Below are positions 16,671 through 32,981 of a DNA stretch of 64,000 nucleotides, piece after piece. Under the pieces are notes generated by a model. It had not been told where the DNA came from, made no database searches, and worked only from the letters and a program-made list of their open reading frames with translations. The translations under genes were made by a program, and so were the position numbers. Origin of the DNA: SCN-69-37 sp044507065 (GTDB taxonomy: Bacteria > Acidobacteriota > Vicinamibacteria > Vicinamibacterales > SCN-69-37); the NCBI GenBank assembly GCA_044507065.1, contig JBIQJY010000001.1:62001-126000 (forward strand). The letters run 5' to 3'. Within the stretch, counting starts at the first letter, position 1, and each line of letters begins with the position of its first letter.

Positions 16671-19251
16671 AGGTGTCCTCCAGAGTGCGTTCCAGTTGCT
16701 GCCTCAGTTCCCGCTTGTCGTGTTCATCGAGCGTGCTGCCCTGCCGGGTCACGTGGAGCACGTCGATGGCCTTGCGTCCCTCGGTCGAAATCAGCGCGAG
16801 ATCGACGTCGCACCCCCGGTCGGAGATGGCGCGGCTGATCCGATAGAGCAGGCCCGGTGCGTCGGCCGTGACGATCTCGACGGCCGTGTACCGCTTCGAG
16901 TGACTGCTGTCGAAGCTGATGCGCGTCTCGACGTCCTGGCGGCGGCGATGCATCAGGCTGCGTTCCCGTCCGCGCAGCAGCGCCCGCACATCGATGGTGC
17001 GAGCGACGACGCCGCGCAGGACCCGGCCGATCTCCTCGCGCGCCCCCGGGTTCTGACGCAGGAACCCTTCCTCGTCGGAGAACTCGAACACGTCGAGCAC
17101 GAGTCCGTCCGGGGTGGTGATGGCCTGGCCGCGGTGGATGTCCATCCCGAAGGCCGCCAGCACGCCGGCGATGTTCGAGAAGAGAAACGGCTTGTCGCGC
17201 GCGGTGACGGTGAGCTCCCAGATGTCGTCCCGCTTCTCGACCGACAGGTGAACGTCATCGGCCTGAAGGCCGCGCGTGAGCCGCACGTGACGGTAGATGG
17301 CCGACAGGCCGAAGACGCTCAGGTAGCGCCGCGGCAGGCCGTCGAGAAAGGCGGACAGCTCCTCCTCGGTGATGTCGTCGGGGCAATCGGCCATGACGAC
17401 GGCGCGATCGGCCTGGTCCTTCTGAATGAGGTCGTCGGCGTAGCCGAACGTGAGGTGGTTGTAGGCGTCCACGTACAGCCGCCACAACAGGTCTTCCTTG
17501 TATGGCGTGAGGGTCCCCGGCGCCACCGCGTCGATGTCCACGAGCGTCATCAGGCAGAGCATCTTCAGCAGCTCTTCGCTGCCGACGAGCGCCGCGAACT
17601 CGGCCACCGTGTCGGGATCGCCGAAGTCGCTCCGGAACACCACACGCGACATGGCGAGGTGATGGCGGATGAGGAATGCCACCGTGTGGCTGTCCTCTTC
17701 GCCGAGTTGCAGGCGGGCGAGCATCGGCTCGGCGAGCCGGACGCTCTCGATCGAGTGGTCTTCGTCGCGCCACTTCCCGATGTCGTGATAAAGCAACGCC
17801 AGGGCGAGCAGCTCGGGCGCACGCACTTCATTGAGGATCGACGTGAACCGCGCGCGCCCCGCGCTGGCCGGGTGCCAGAGCGATTCGAGGCCGCGGATGG
17901 TGAGCAGCGTGTGCTCGTCGACCGTGTACTTGTGGTAGAAGTCGCGGATCACGCGACACCGGATCTTCTCGAACTCGGGGAACAGCGTCCCGAGCAGGCC
18001 GCATTCGAGCATCTCCCCCAGGCGGGCCGACAGCCCCGGCCGCGGGTGGAGCATCGCCCGCAGTCGCAGGCGGGATTCCTCGGTGGCCACGAAGTAGTCG
18101 GCCGTGTACCGCCCGACGTTCTCCTGCACCGTCAGCCGCACATCGTCGGAGACGGGATAGCCGTTGGCAATCGCGACCTCGAACGCTTCGAGCCAGACGC
18201 TCGGCTGCGCCACCGCGCGCGCCGGGTCGACGAAGCGGATGCCGTCCGCCCCCACGGCGACCGTCTCGGTGACCGGGCCGGGGTCGGCAATCGGTGCGGG
18301 CGGCCGGACGACATTGCGGGCCCAGGCCAGTGCGCCGACGACGGCGCGTGCATGCCGGAAGTAGTCGCGCATGAGCGACTCGACCCGCAGCCGGGGCGTC
18401 ACGCCTGGCGCGCCCAGCACCTCGGCGACCGTCTCCTGCAGTTCGTGCGTCAGCACGTTGGTGTCGCGCCCGGCGACCGCGTGCAGCACGGAGCGGACGC
18501 GGGAGAGGAACTCCTCGGCCTCGTCGAGCCGCTCGCCGTTGGTGCGGTGACGCCCCGCGAACGCATCGCGCGCGAGCGAGCGCAGCAGGCGTACGGCGGC
18601 AATGTCGCGCAGCCCGCCCGGCGCCTTCTTCAGGTCGGGTTCGAGCTGATAGACCGTGTCGTTGAACTCGCGGTAGCGGTCGTCGATGAGCGGCAGCAGC
18701 GTCGCGATGAGCCGCTCGCCGCGTGCGGCATCGCCCCGGTGTACGCCGGCACAGACGTCGTCGAAGAGCCGGACGTCCCCGACGAGCAGGCGCAGGTCGC
18801 AGAGCGCCATCAGGAACTCGGGGTTGCGATCGTCGCTCGTGTCGTCGAGTTCCGACAGTTCGCGCACGTGATGGCCGACGGTCAGCTTGAGGTCCCAGAG
18901 CGGCTGCAGGAGCGCGTTGATGAACCGCTCCTCGCTGGCGCCGATGGTGCGATCGAAGACGATCAACAGATCCAGATCCGAGTGCAGGCACAGCGTGCGT
19001 CGCCCGTACCCGCCCACGGCGGCCACGACCCAGGGCTCCTCGGTCTCGAGTGCCGCGGTGTCGGCGATGCGGCGAACGAGCGCGTCGATCGCCGAGGCAT
19101 AGGCAGCTTGTGTGGCTCTCCCTCCACGGCCGGCCAGCGCGTCGGCTCGATAGCCGTCGCGCGCGCGGCTGAGTCGCGCGGCCCATCGGGCGCGCTCGTC
19201 GCGACGCCCCGCGTCGGATGAATTGGCCGATGTGGTGGGGTCTGGTGCCAT
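16657..19251 (-). CDS. glnD: [Protein-PII] uridylyltransferase / uridylyl-removing enzyme
   Basis: Bifunctional nitrogen sensor of 864 aa. The N-terminal nucleotidyltransferase motif is VGGYGRRTLCLHSDLDLLIV with the catalytic SDLD. The central HD phosphohydrolase domain shows LALLYHDIGKWRDEDHS. Two ACT domains for glutamine sensing occupy the C-terminus (ELTVTARDKPFLFSNIAGVL and EIVTADAPGLLYRISRAI). It uridylylates PII when glutamine is low. ATG 19251 was chosen because the earlier GTG at 19290 falls inside a strong hairpin. It overlaps glnK by 14 nt. Confidence 0.95.
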   Translation of the reverse strand: MAPDPTTSANSSDAGRRDERARWAARLSRARDGYRADALAGRGGRATQAAYASAIDALVRRIADTAALETEEPWVVAAVGGYGRRTLCLHSDLDLLIVFDRTIGASEERFINALLQPLWDLKLTVGHHVRELSELDDTSDDRNPEFLMALCDLRLLVGDVRLFDDVCAGVHRGDAARGERLIATLLPLIDDRYREFNDTVYQLEPDLKKAPGGLRDIAAVRLLRSLARDAFAGRHRTNGERLDEAEEFLSRVRSVLHAVAGRDTNVLTHELQETVAEVLGAPGVTPRLRVESLMRDYFRHARAVVGALAWARNVVRPPAPIADPGPVTETVAVGADGIRFVDPARAVAQPSVWLEAFEVAIANGYPVSDDVRLTVQENVGRYTADYFVATEESRLRLRAMLHPRPGLSARLGEMLECGLLGTLFPEFEKIRCRVIRDFYHKYTVDEHTLLTIRGLESLWHPASAGRARFTSILNEVRAPELLALALLYHDIGKWRDEDHSIESVRLAEPMLARLQLGEEDSHTVAFLIRHHLAMSRVVFRSDFGDPDTVAEFAALVGSEELLKMLCLMTLVDIDAVAPGTLTPYKEDLLWRLYVDAYNHLTFGYADDLIQKDQADRAVVMADCPDDITEEELSAFLDGLPRRYLSVFGLSAIYRHVRLTRGLQADDVHLSVEKRDDIWELTVTARDKPFLFSNIAGVLAAFGMDIHRGQAITTPDGLVLDVFEFSDEEGFLRQNPGAREEIGRVLRGVVARTIDVRALLRGRERSLMHRRRQDVETRISFDSSHSKRYTAVEIVTADAPGLLYRISRAISDRGCDVDLALISTEGRKAIDVLHVTRQGSTLDEHDKRELRQQLERTLEDTYEAH

Positions 19252-19271
19252 GGCAACCGTCCGTCTGGATG

Positions 19272-19310
19272 GGAGGTCCGTCGGCGGCACCCCGCCGCCG
19301 GCGGACCTCC
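19272..19310 (-). terminator. Strong hairpin terminator between the porin gene and glnD
   Basis: A 16-bp stem (GGAGGTCCG at 19272, CGGACCTCC ending at 19310, one G-T wobble) with a 7-nt loop starts 9 nt after the porin stop. No T-run follows. It probably ends the porin transcript, and glnD transcription must then read through or start within about 20 nt. Confidence 0.65.
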
Positions 19311-19318
19311 GCAGTGTT

Positions 19319-20122
19319 CTAGTAGGTGTAGCTCAACCCGATGCTGAACACCGGCTTGACCGTCTTGTCGTCGAACCTGAGCGTGTCGCCGAGCACCAGC
19401 ATGTCGATCGACCCGTGGACTTCCACGCCGGACCCGAGCTCGACGCCGGCAGCGAGGCCTGCCTTGAAGAACCCGAATGTCTCGCCATAGTAGTCGTTGA
19501 GGCTGAGCCCGACGGCGACCGGCACCGAGAGGCTCACCGGGCTGCCCTCGAGGGGAATCCCGGGTTCGATACCGAGATCGAAGTACGTGTGGTTGTCGTT
19601 GTTGAGCTCGACCGCGAGGTTCGCCGACGGCGCCAGCGGCGAATCATGGCTGATCCCGAAGGCCAGTTCGTGGATGGTGCTGAGCACATCGCTCGGACCG
19701 GTGTAGAGCGTGTAGGTCACGCTCGGCGACCAGGCGCCGCGCGTGAGCCCGAGTGTGACGTACGGATCGGCCTCGTAGTAGCCGGTCGCGTCGTTCGAGT
19801 GCATGCTGTTCCAGAACCCCACGTTCAGGGTGACCGACTCGCCGAGCTGCAGACCGAGGTCGACATAGGGCTGGAAGATGAAGCCCTCGGTCTCCTGCAC
19901 GAGGCCGCGGAAGTAGTAGTCGCTCGGAATATCGGTTCCGATCGTCAGTGTGTAGGGCTTCTCTGCCTCGTCGGCAGGGGCCTGCGCGGCGGCCCCGGCG
20001 GGCGCGGTGAACGACACACCCGCCAGGGCGCCGTCGGTGAGACGCCGCCCCGCGGGTTCGTCCGCCCATGCCGACGTCGCGATCGATCCGGTGATGACAA
20101 GAGCCAGCGCAATCTTCCTCAT
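19319..20122 (-). CDS. Outer-membrane beta-barrel protein, TorF-like putative porin
   Basis: The 267-aa product starts MRKIALALVITGSIATSAWA (signal peptide) after a ribosome binding site GGAAGGA. The mature protein is built of alternating amphipathic strands: TIGTDIPSDYYFRGLVQETE, FIFQPYVDLGLQLGES, VTLNVGFWNSMHSN and others. It ends in the aromatic C-terminal strand VFSIGLSYTY, a typical BAM recognition end. Members of this group are presumed channels of unknown solute. Its place between a NifA-like activator and glnD, with a candidate sigma-54 promoter and a strong downstream hairpin, suggests it is a separately regulated nitrogen-responsive outer-membrane channel; this is inference. Confidence 0.75.
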   Translation of the reverse strand: MRKIALALVITGSIATSAWADEPAGRRLTDGALAGVSFTAPAGAAAQAPADEAEKPYTLTIGTDIPSDYYFRGLVQETEGFIFQPYVDLGLQLGESVTLNVGFWNSMHSNDATGYYEADPYVTLGLTRGAWSPSVTYTLYTGPSDVLSTIHELAFGISHDSPLAPSANLAVELNNDNHTYFDLGIEPGIPLEGSPVSLSVPVAVGLSLNDYYGETFGFFKAGLAAGVELGSGVEVHGSIDMLVLGDTLRFDDKTVKPVFSIGLSYTY

Positions 20123-20184
20123 AGGTCCTTCCGTCTCCTTCGCGTCCCCTCCGCGTTCGGGACGCGCTTCGATCCCCTGAAAGA

Positions 20185-20199
20185 GCAAGATGAACGCCA
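20185..20199 (-). promoter_or_regulatory. Candidate sigma-54 (-24/-12) promoter for the porin gene
   Basis: On the minus strand TTGGCGTTCATCTTGCTCTT keeps the GG and GC dinucleotides at the correct spacing of ten bases, with TTGCT at -12. It differs from consensus TGGCACG at two positions. The predicted start of transcription is about 50 nt before the porin ATG. Confidence 0.5.
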
Positions 20200-20422
20200 A
20201 CACGCGCCGGCGGCATCCCGAGGCCAGGAACCCGGAAAACAGGCGCATTCCGTGGAATTGAGCCCCGCGATTCCCTCACCGACGGACCCTGCAGATATCG
20301 ACATTCCTGTCGTACCTTCTTCGTGCCTCCACATAATCGTGAAGTTGGAAACGGCTCCGGCCGCCCGCGCACGGGACGTCACGGGTCCGCATGGGGCCGC
20401 GCATTGCCCCAAAGCCGGCACA

Positions 20423-20440
20423 ATGGACAAATTTGTCCAT
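20423..20440. promoter_or_regulatory. 18-bp perfect palindrome, candidate enhancer/operator
   Basis: ATGGACAAATTTGTCCAT is a perfect inverted repeat without loop. It lies about 230 bp upstream of the candidate -24/-12 promoter and about 50 bp after the activator gene stop. The form suits a dimeric regulator such as the neighbouring NifA-like protein. The rest of 20123-20491 shows no gene. Confidence 0.5.
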
Positions 20441-20491
20441 GGCCACAGACCGCCAGACGGAATTGTTGAGGGGCCGACGCGGCGCGCGCCG

Positions 20492-22051
20492 TCAGGCGCG
20501 GAAGCGCTCGCGGTCGATGCCGAGCTTGCGGATCTTGTAGCTGATGATGCGCTCGGTCGAGTGCAGCAGCTTGGCCGCGCGCGAGGCATTGCCGCGTGCC
20601 GTCTTGAGGGCGTCCTGGATGAGATTCTTCTCGTAGGCGTCCACCGCGTCGGCGAGCGACACGTCGGCCACCGTGCCCGATGCCTCGGCCGTCTGCAGCG
20701 TCGGCGGCAGATGATGGGGATGGACGACGCTGTCGTCGCACACGAGGACGGCCCGCTCGATGGCGTTCTCGAGTTCGCGCACGTTGCCCGGCCAGTGATA
20801 GGCCATCAGCATGTCAATGGCGGGCGTCGAGATGCGCTTGACCTGGTGGCCGTGTTCCATCGAGTACTTCTCGAGGAAGTGATCGACGAGCAGCAGCACG
20901 TCCGTCTTGCGCTCGCGCAGCGGGGGGACGTAAATGGCGAAGACGTTGAGCCGGTAGTGGAGATCCTCGCGGAACGTCCCGGCGGCAATGGCCTTTTCGA
21001 GGTCGGAGTTGGTGGCCGCCACGAGCCGGACGTTGGTCTTGATCGATTCGGTGCCGCCGAGGCGCTCGAACTCCCGCTCCTGCAGGACGCGCAGTAACTT
21101 GACCTGCGTCGAGAGATTGATTTCGCCAATCTCGTCGAGAAACAGCGTGCCCCCTTCGGCCAGTTCGAATCGGCCCTTCTTGCGGGCCTGGGCGCCGGTA
21201 AACGCCCCCTTCTCATAGCCGAACAGCTCGGACTCGATGAGCGAGTCGGGCAGCGCCGCGCAGCTGACCTTGATGAACGGCTTCTTGGCGCGGGGCGAAC
21301 TGTAGTGGATGGCGTGCGCGATGAGTTCCTTGCCCGTGCCGGACTCCCCCCGGATGAGCACCGTCGTGTTCGCCCGCGCCACGCGCGCGATCTCCTCATA
21401 CACCTGACGCATCGGCCCGCTCGTGCCGACGATCCGGGAGAAGTCGTAGCGCTCGCGCAGTTCCTCGCGCAGGTGGGTGTTCTCGTCGACCAGCCGCTGC
21501 CGCTCGGCATCGAGCAGCCGTTCGACCCGCACCGCCTGCCCCACCATCTGGGCGACCAGCCGCAGCACGCGCACGAGGTAGTCGTAGTCGCGGTTGCGCT
21601 TGAACGGCAGGTCCACGGCAATCGCGCCGATCGGCCGCCTGTTGATGGGGATGGGCACGCACACGAAGCTGACTTCGCGCTTGTCGAACTCGCTGCGCGG
21701 CAGCCGGTCGCGGAACATGGGCTCGCGGCTGACCTGCGGCACGATCACCGGCTTGTTGCTCTCGACGACACGCGCCGCGACACCCTCGGCCAGGCCGTAC
21801 CGCGCGCCGGCCCGATCCGCGGGCACCCCGTGCGTGGCTTCGACCTGCAGATGCCCGGACGGATTGATCAGCGCGACGGCGCCCCGGACCAGCCCATGAT
21901 GCCGCCCGAGAATCTCGAGCACACGCACAAGGGCCGATCGGAGCGTAAGGGTGCCCGACACGGCCTGTCCGATTTCGGTCAGGGCCGCGATCTGCCGGAC
22001 GTCGTGTACGGCGTCGGCTGTCGTCGATTCAGCCGGGTCGGTCCCCCGCAT
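20492..22051 (-). CDS. NifA-like sigma-54-dependent transcriptional activator (GAF-AAA+-Fis)
   Basis: Enhancer-binding protein of 519 aa. A GAF sensor occupies about residues 25-165. The AAA+ domain has Walker A GESGTGKE (about 235-242), the sigma-54 contact loop GAFTGA (about 282-287) and Walker B GGTLFLDEIGE. The C-terminal Fis-type helix-turn-helix lies within LKTARGNASRAAKLLHSTERIISYKIRKL, a pattern seen in NifA. It lies 25 nt after gltD, so it is likely part of a gltB-gltD-activator operon. No nif genes are in view; it more likely controls ammonium or amino-acid nitrogen genes here, including perhaps the next gene. Confidence 0.85.
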   Translation of the reverse strand: MRGTDPAESTTADAVHDVRQIAALTEIGQAVSGTLTLRSALVRVLEILGRHHGLVRGAVALINPSGHLQVEATHGVPADRAGARYGLAEGVAARVVESNKPVIVPQVSREPMFRDRLPRSEFDKREVSFVCVPIPINRRPIGAIAVDLPFKRNRDYDYLVRVLRLVAQMVGQAVRVERLLDAERQRLVDENTHLREELRERYDFSRIVGTSGPMRQVYEEIARVARANTTVLIRGESGTGKELIAHAIHYSSPRAKKPFIKVSCAALPDSLIESELFGYEKGAFTGAQARKKGRFELAEGGTLFLDEIGEINLSTQVKLLRVLQEREFERLGGTESIKTNVRLVAATNSDLEKAIAAGTFREDLHYRLNVFAIYVPPLRERKTDVLLLVDHFLEKYSMEHGHQVKRISTPAIDMLMAYHWPGNVRELENAIERAVLVCDDSVVHPHHLPPTLQTAEASGTVADVSLADAVDAYEKNLIQDALKTARGNASRAAKLLHSTERIISYKIRKLGIDRERFRA

Positions 22052-22076
22052 CAGCTGGACATGAACACGTGCGCGC

Positions 22077-23520
22077 TCATCGGCTCACCGGCGACGGCAG
22101 ATCGGTCGAGCCCATCAGGTAGGCGTCAATCCCGGCCGCGGCGCTCCTGCCCTCGGCGATGGCCCAGACAATCAGCGACTGGCCGCGCTGCATGTCGCCG
22201 GCGGTGAAGACGCCCGGCGCGCTCGTCATCCAGCGCTCGTCGGCCCGGACATTACCGCGTTCGGTCAGTTCGACGCCGAGGTCGCTGAGCAGCCCGCCCC
22301 GCTCGGGTCCGGTAAAGCCCATCGCCAGCAGCACCAGGTCGACGTCCATCGCCATCTCGGTGCCCGGCACGCGTTCGAACGCGATGCGGCCGTCCTTCTG
22401 CACGCGCTCGACCGTCACCGCATGCAACTGCGTCACGACGCCATGTTCGTCGCCGGTGAACCGCTCGGTGGAGATGGAGAACACCCGCTCGCCCCCCTCT
22501 TCATGGGCGGCCGACACGCGGAAGATGTTCGGCCACTCCGGCCACGGGTTGGTCGACGCACGCGAGGCGGGCGGCTGGGGCAGCAACTCGAACTGATGCA
22601 CGGAGGCGGCGCCCTGCCGGAGCACGGTGCCCAGGCAATCCGCGCCGGTGTCGCCGCCGCCGATGATGACCACGCGCTTCCCCGCGGCGGAGATGAATTG
22701 ATCGTCGGGAATCTCGTCGCCTTCGTTCCGACGGTTCTGCAGCGTCAGATACTCCATTGCGAAGTGGATCCCCGAGAGTTCGCGCCCCGGAATCGACAGG
22801 TCGCGCGGCATCGTGGCTCCGCCGGCCAGCAGGATCGCGTCGAACTCGGTTCGAATCTGGGCGACCGGCACGTTGACGCCGACGTTGGCCCCCGTGCGGA
22901 AGACGACTCCCTCGGCGGTCATCTGCTCCAGACGACGCTCGAGGAAGCGCTTCTCCATCTTGAACTCCGGAATCCCGTAGCGCAGCAGGCCGCCAATGCG
23001 GTCATCGCGCTCGAGGACCGTCACCCGATGTCCCGCGCGGTTCAGCTGCTGCGCCGCGGCCAGCCCGGCCGGCCCCGACCCGATGACCGCCACGCGCTTG
23101 CCCGTGCGGCGAAGCGGAAGCTGCGGCTCGACCCAGCCCTCGTCGAACGCGTGCTCGGCAATGGCCAGCTCGATGCCCTTGATCGTGACCGGATCGTCGT
23201 TGATCCCGAGGACACACGACGACTCGCACGGCGCCGGGCACAGCCGCCCGGTCCACTCCGGGAAGTTGTTGGTCGCGTGCAGGCGATCGATGGCCGCCTT
23301 CCAGCGATTGCGGTAGACGAGGTCATTCCAGTCCGGGATCAGATTGCCCAGCGGGCATCCCTGGTGACAGAACGGAATGCTGCAGTCCATGCAGCGGGCA
23401 CCCTGCTCCCGCGAGGTGGCCTCTGGCACGGGCAGGTACACCTCGCGCCAGTCCTTCAGACGGACAGGAATCGGTCGGGCTTTCGCCTTGGCGCGGTCCA
23501 GTTCCAGAAATCCCGTGATC

Positions 23521-23528
<8 letters not shown>
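22077..23528 (-). CDS. gltD: Glutamate synthase (NADPH) small subunit
   Basis: The 483-aa product starts at ATG 23528 (MGKITGFLELDRAKAKARPI), overlapping the end of gltB by 8 nt. N-terminal Fe-S ligands are in CMDCSIPFCHQGCPLGNLIP and LCPAPCESSCV. FAD-binding VAVIGSGPAGLAAAQQLNRAG and NADPH-binding VVIIGGGDTGADC motifs follow, with the final FAD motif VFTAGDMQRGQSLIVWAI. It passes electrons from NADPH to the large subunit for glutamate synthesis. Length matches the bacterial family (about 480 aa). Confidence 0.95.
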
Positions 23529-28125
<4,597 letters not shown>

Positions 28126-28192
28126 AACCCGTGAAAATCCGAGCGGAATTTTCCAATGGGGGCCATGCGTACCGCCGATGGGCCGGCCCCGA

Positions 28193-29101
28193 TCAGTGTT
28201 CGGGCGCGAGCTTGAGCCGGGGCGCGACGATCGCCAGCATCCGCTTCATCTCCGTCACGGCGCGCGGCAGCCGGGCCGACTTCAGGTGCGCCCATCCGGT
28301 CTCGCGCAGGAGTGACTGGCCCGCGATCCGGGCGCTCGACAGCTGCCCGGCCGCCACCTCCCGGGCCATGGCCTGATACGGAATGATGGAAATTCCCAGC
28401 CGAATCCGGACCAGCGCCTTGATGATCTCGACGTTTTCGGTCTCGGTCACGACCTTCGGCGCGATCTGCTGCCGCGTGAAGAACTCCTCTATCGTCCGCC
28501 GGCTGTTCGAGCCGGCTTCGAACAGGACGAACGGCTGCCTGGCCAGGTCCCGCGGCAACACGTGCTTCTTGTGCGCGAGCGGATGCTGGGGCGAGGTGAC
28601 CAGCAGCAATTCTTCCTGCATGGCGGGCTCAATCACCAGGCTGCCGTCGTCGACGGGGAGGGTCACCAGGCCCAGGTCGGCGGCACCGGTCCGGAGCTGG
28701 CGGACCAGACGCGGCGTCGAGGCCGGTGTGACCTTTACCTCCACATTCGGGTGATGGCGCCGGAATTCCTTGAGCAGCGGCGGAAACACGTACAGGCACA
28801 CGGTCATGCCGCCGACGAGGCGGATGGTTCCCCCGAGGGTCTGACGACCATCGGCAATCAGGGCCCGCGTGGCCTCGATGTCCTCGAAGACACGCCGGCT
28901 CAGGGCCAGCAACGTGGACCCGGCCGGCGTGATCTTGATCTTGCCACCGACGCGCAGAAAGACCTGCTCCTCGAGTTCATCCTCGAGCAGCAGGATCTGC
29001 CGGCTCACCGCCGACTGCGACAGGTGCAGATGGTGGCCGGCCGCCGTGAACGAGCCGGTCTCGGCAACGGCGCGCAGGATCTCGAGTTGACGCAAGTCCA
29101 C
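28193..29101 (-). CDS. LysR-family transcriptional regulator
   Basis: Regulator of 302 aa with the N-terminal winged helix (LRQLEILRAVAETGSFTAAG, HHLHLSQSAVSRQILLLEDE) and a periplasmic-binding-protein-like effector domain. Start at GTG 29101 gives MDLRQLEIL, the usual LysR beginning, and sits exactly 6 nt after a TACAAT hexamer; a second GTG at 29107 is the alternative. It lies directly upstream of gltB in the same direction, so it may resemble GltC-type control of glutamate synthase, or control the preceding MFS transporter gene. The effector is unknown. Confidence 0.85.
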   Translation of the reverse strand: MDLRQLEILRAVAETGSFTAAGHHLHLSQSAVSRQILLLEDELEEQVFLRVGGKIKITPAGSTLLALSRRVFEDIEATRALIADGRQTLGGTIRLVGGMTVCLYVFPPLLKEFRRHHPNVEVKVTPASTPRLVRQLRTGAADLGLVTLPVDDGSLVIEPAMQEELLLVTSPQHPLAHKKHVLPRDLARQPFVLFEAGSNSRRTIEEFFTRQQIAPKVVTETENVEIIKALVRIRLGISIIPYQAMAREVAAGQLSSARIAGQSLLRETGWAHLKSARLPRAVTEMKRMLAIVAPRLKLAPEH

Positions 29102-29107
29102 GGGCAC

Positions 29108-29113
29108 ATTGTA
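29108..29113 (-). promoter_or_regulatory. -10 hexamer, probable leaderless promoter of the LysR gene
   Basis: TACAAT ends 6 nt before the GTG at 29101, so transcription would begin at or next to the start codon. No ribosome binding site is present. A -35 element is not evident. Confidence 0.4.
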
Positions 29114-29161
29114 AGGGACTGACCCCGGTCGGCAGGTGGGACGCCCGACTGCCCGGCGGCC

Positions 29162-30481
29162 TCAGTCCAGCTTCACCGGCTCGAGCCGCGGCACGAGCAG
29201 GTGGATGACGCCCAGGGCCGCCAGATACATGCAGCCAGCCATGATGAATACCGGCAGGTAGCTGCCGGTCGTCTCGAGCAGGTACGCGGTGACCTTGGCA
29301 ATGAGCATCCCGCCAACCGCGCCGCACATGCCGCCGAAGCCGACGACCGATCCCACCGCGGTCCGCGGAAACATGTCCGACGTCAGGGTGAACAGGTTCG
29401 CAGACCATCCCTGGTGCGCCGCCGCCGCCACGGCCACCAGCGCCACGGCCACCCACAGGTTCTGCACGGTCGACGCGAAGACAATCGGCACGACGGCCAG
29501 GGCCATCATGAGCATGGCGACCTTGCGCGCGCGATTGGTCGTCCAGCCGCGCGCCATGAACGCCGACGACAACCAGCCGCCGCCGATGCTCCCGAAATCG
29601 GCTACGAGATAGATCACGACGAGCGGCGGGCCCATCCGCGTGAGGTCGAGGCCGTAGTTGCGGTTGAGGAAGTCGGGGATCCAGAAGAGGTAGAGCCACC
29701 AGACGGGATCGGTCAGGAACTTGCCGAGCGCAAACGCCCAGGTCTGCCGGTACGGCAGCATCTTCCGCCAGGGGATGGCGACGACAGGCTCGGCCGGGTC
29801 GCTGCGGATGTAGGCCAGCTCGGCCGGCGAGACGCGAGGGTGCTGTTCGGGTGGCGCGTAGATCAGCAGCCAGGCGACCAGCCAGACGAAGCCGATGAGT
29901 CCGGTGAGGACAAAGGCCCAGTACCAGCCCCACGTCAGGGCAATCCAGGGAACCACCAGGGGCGTCAGCAGTGCGCCGATGTTGGTGCCCGAGTTGAAGA
30001 TCCCGGTCGCCAGTGCGCGCTCCCGTCGCGGAAACCACTCGGCCACGGTCTTGATGGCGGCTGGAAAGTTGCCGGCCTCGCCGAGGCCCAGCAGGAACCG
30101 CATGACGATGAAGCCGACGACCGATGTCGAGTAGCCCATCCCGAGGAACGCGAAGAGCGGCCCGAACCAGGCGCCCACCACCAGCGCTTCGGCGTGGCCG
30201 ATGGCCGCCAGGCTCCAGAGCACGAGCGCAATCGAGAAGCCCGCGCGCGTTCCCAGCCAGTCGATGACCCGCCCGGCAAAGATGAACCCGATGCCATAGG
30301 CCAGCTGGAACGCGAGCACGATGTTGCCGTAGTCGATCTCGCTCCAGCCGAACTCGTCCTGCAGTGTCGGCTTCAGGATGCCGATGACCTGGCGGTCGAT
30401 GTAGTTGATGGTGGCTGCGAAGAACAACAGCGCGCAGATGATCCAGCGGTAATACCCCACACGCGCCACGGCACCAGCCAT
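29162..30481 (-). CDS. MFS transporter, anion:cation symporter (hexuronate/ExuT-like)
   Basis: Twelve-helix permease of 439 aa. The N-terminal motif FFAATINYIDRQVIGILKP and RFLLGLGEAGNFPAAIKTVAEWFP are typical of the ACS family that imports hexuronates, glucarate or similar sugar acids by proton symport. ATG 30481 follows AAGGAGGG by 4 nt; a TTG one codon earlier is too close to that site. It lies after the radical SAM terminator and 60 nt before the LysR gene. The substrate is not readable from sequence, but other sugar-acid genes occur later in the window. Confidence 0.85.
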   Translation of the reverse strand: MAGAVARVGYYRWIICALLFFAATINYIDRQVIGILKPTLQDEFGWSEIDYGNIVLAFQLAYGIGFIFAGRVIDWLGTRAGFSIALVLWSLAAIGHAEALVVGAWFGPLFAFLGMGYSTSVVGFIVMRFLLGLGEAGNFPAAIKTVAEWFPRRERALATGIFNSGTNIGALLTPLVVPWIALTWGWYWAFVLTGLIGFVWLVAWLLIYAPPEQHPRVSPAELAYIRSDPAEPVVAIPWRKMLPYRQTWAFALGKFLTDPVWWLYLFWIPDFLNRNYGLDLTRMGPPLVVIYLVADFGSIGGGWLSSAFMARGWTTNRARKVAMLMMALAVVPIVFASTVQNLWVAVALVAVAAAAHQGWSANLFTLTSDMFPRTAVGSVVGFGGMCGAVGGMLIAKVTAYLLETTGSYLPVFIMAGCMYLAALGVIHLLVPRLEPVKLD

Positions 30482-30582
30482 CAACCCTCCTTCGCGCCAC
30501 GCGGATCGCGGCCGGGCGCGTTTGATTGGGAATGCCGCAACAGGCTATGCGCGTGGGGCGGAAAGAACAAGCGCAAAGACAA

Positions 30583-30613
30583 CGGGCCGGGTGGACATCG
30601 TCCACCCGGCCCG
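30583..30613 (-). terminator. Rho-independent terminator after the radical SAM gene
   Basis: Perfect 14-bp stem CGGGCCGGGTGGAC / GTCCACCCGGCCCG with a 3-nt loop, 27 nt after the stop codon. On the minus strand it is followed by a partly T-rich tract TTGTCTTTG. Confidence 0.8.
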
Positions 30614-30640
30614 TGAGTGAGGAACGACGGCTCGCGCGCG

Positions 30641-32713
<2,073 letters not shown>

Positions 32714-32981
32714 GATTCTGAAACCTCGACTTGGATATCGCGGGGAACGACCCGCGTGCAATCCACCTGCGGGCGGGGGCCGCATGCGCGGCCCGGCGGG
32801 CCCGACCTCGGTGGCCAGGGCTGGAAGGCCATGCCACCGACGGGCAGGATAGCCGCAGCCGCGGCAGACGGGGGTCGAAATCCCCCCAACGGGCAGTTTC
32901 GGTGCCCGAGCGGGCCGTCAGCCGCGATGAGCTGTCAGCCAGTCCTGGCGTGCAAGCCTCGTTTCGGCAATGACTTACAGG

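Noticed and set aside
19252..19290. GTG at 19290 as glnD start
   Set aside because: It lies inside the strong hairpin following the porin gene; ATG 19251 avoids this.
20492..22051. True nitrogenase regulator NifA
   Set aside because: No nif, fix or molybdenum-cofactor genes are in the window, and the GAF-AAA-Fis architecture is shared with other activators.
32714..32981. Possible RNA element in the gap between radical SAM and msrQ genes
   Set aside because: Only a 7-bp GC stem at 32777-32794 is visible; no conserved riboswitch-like core or open frame was found.
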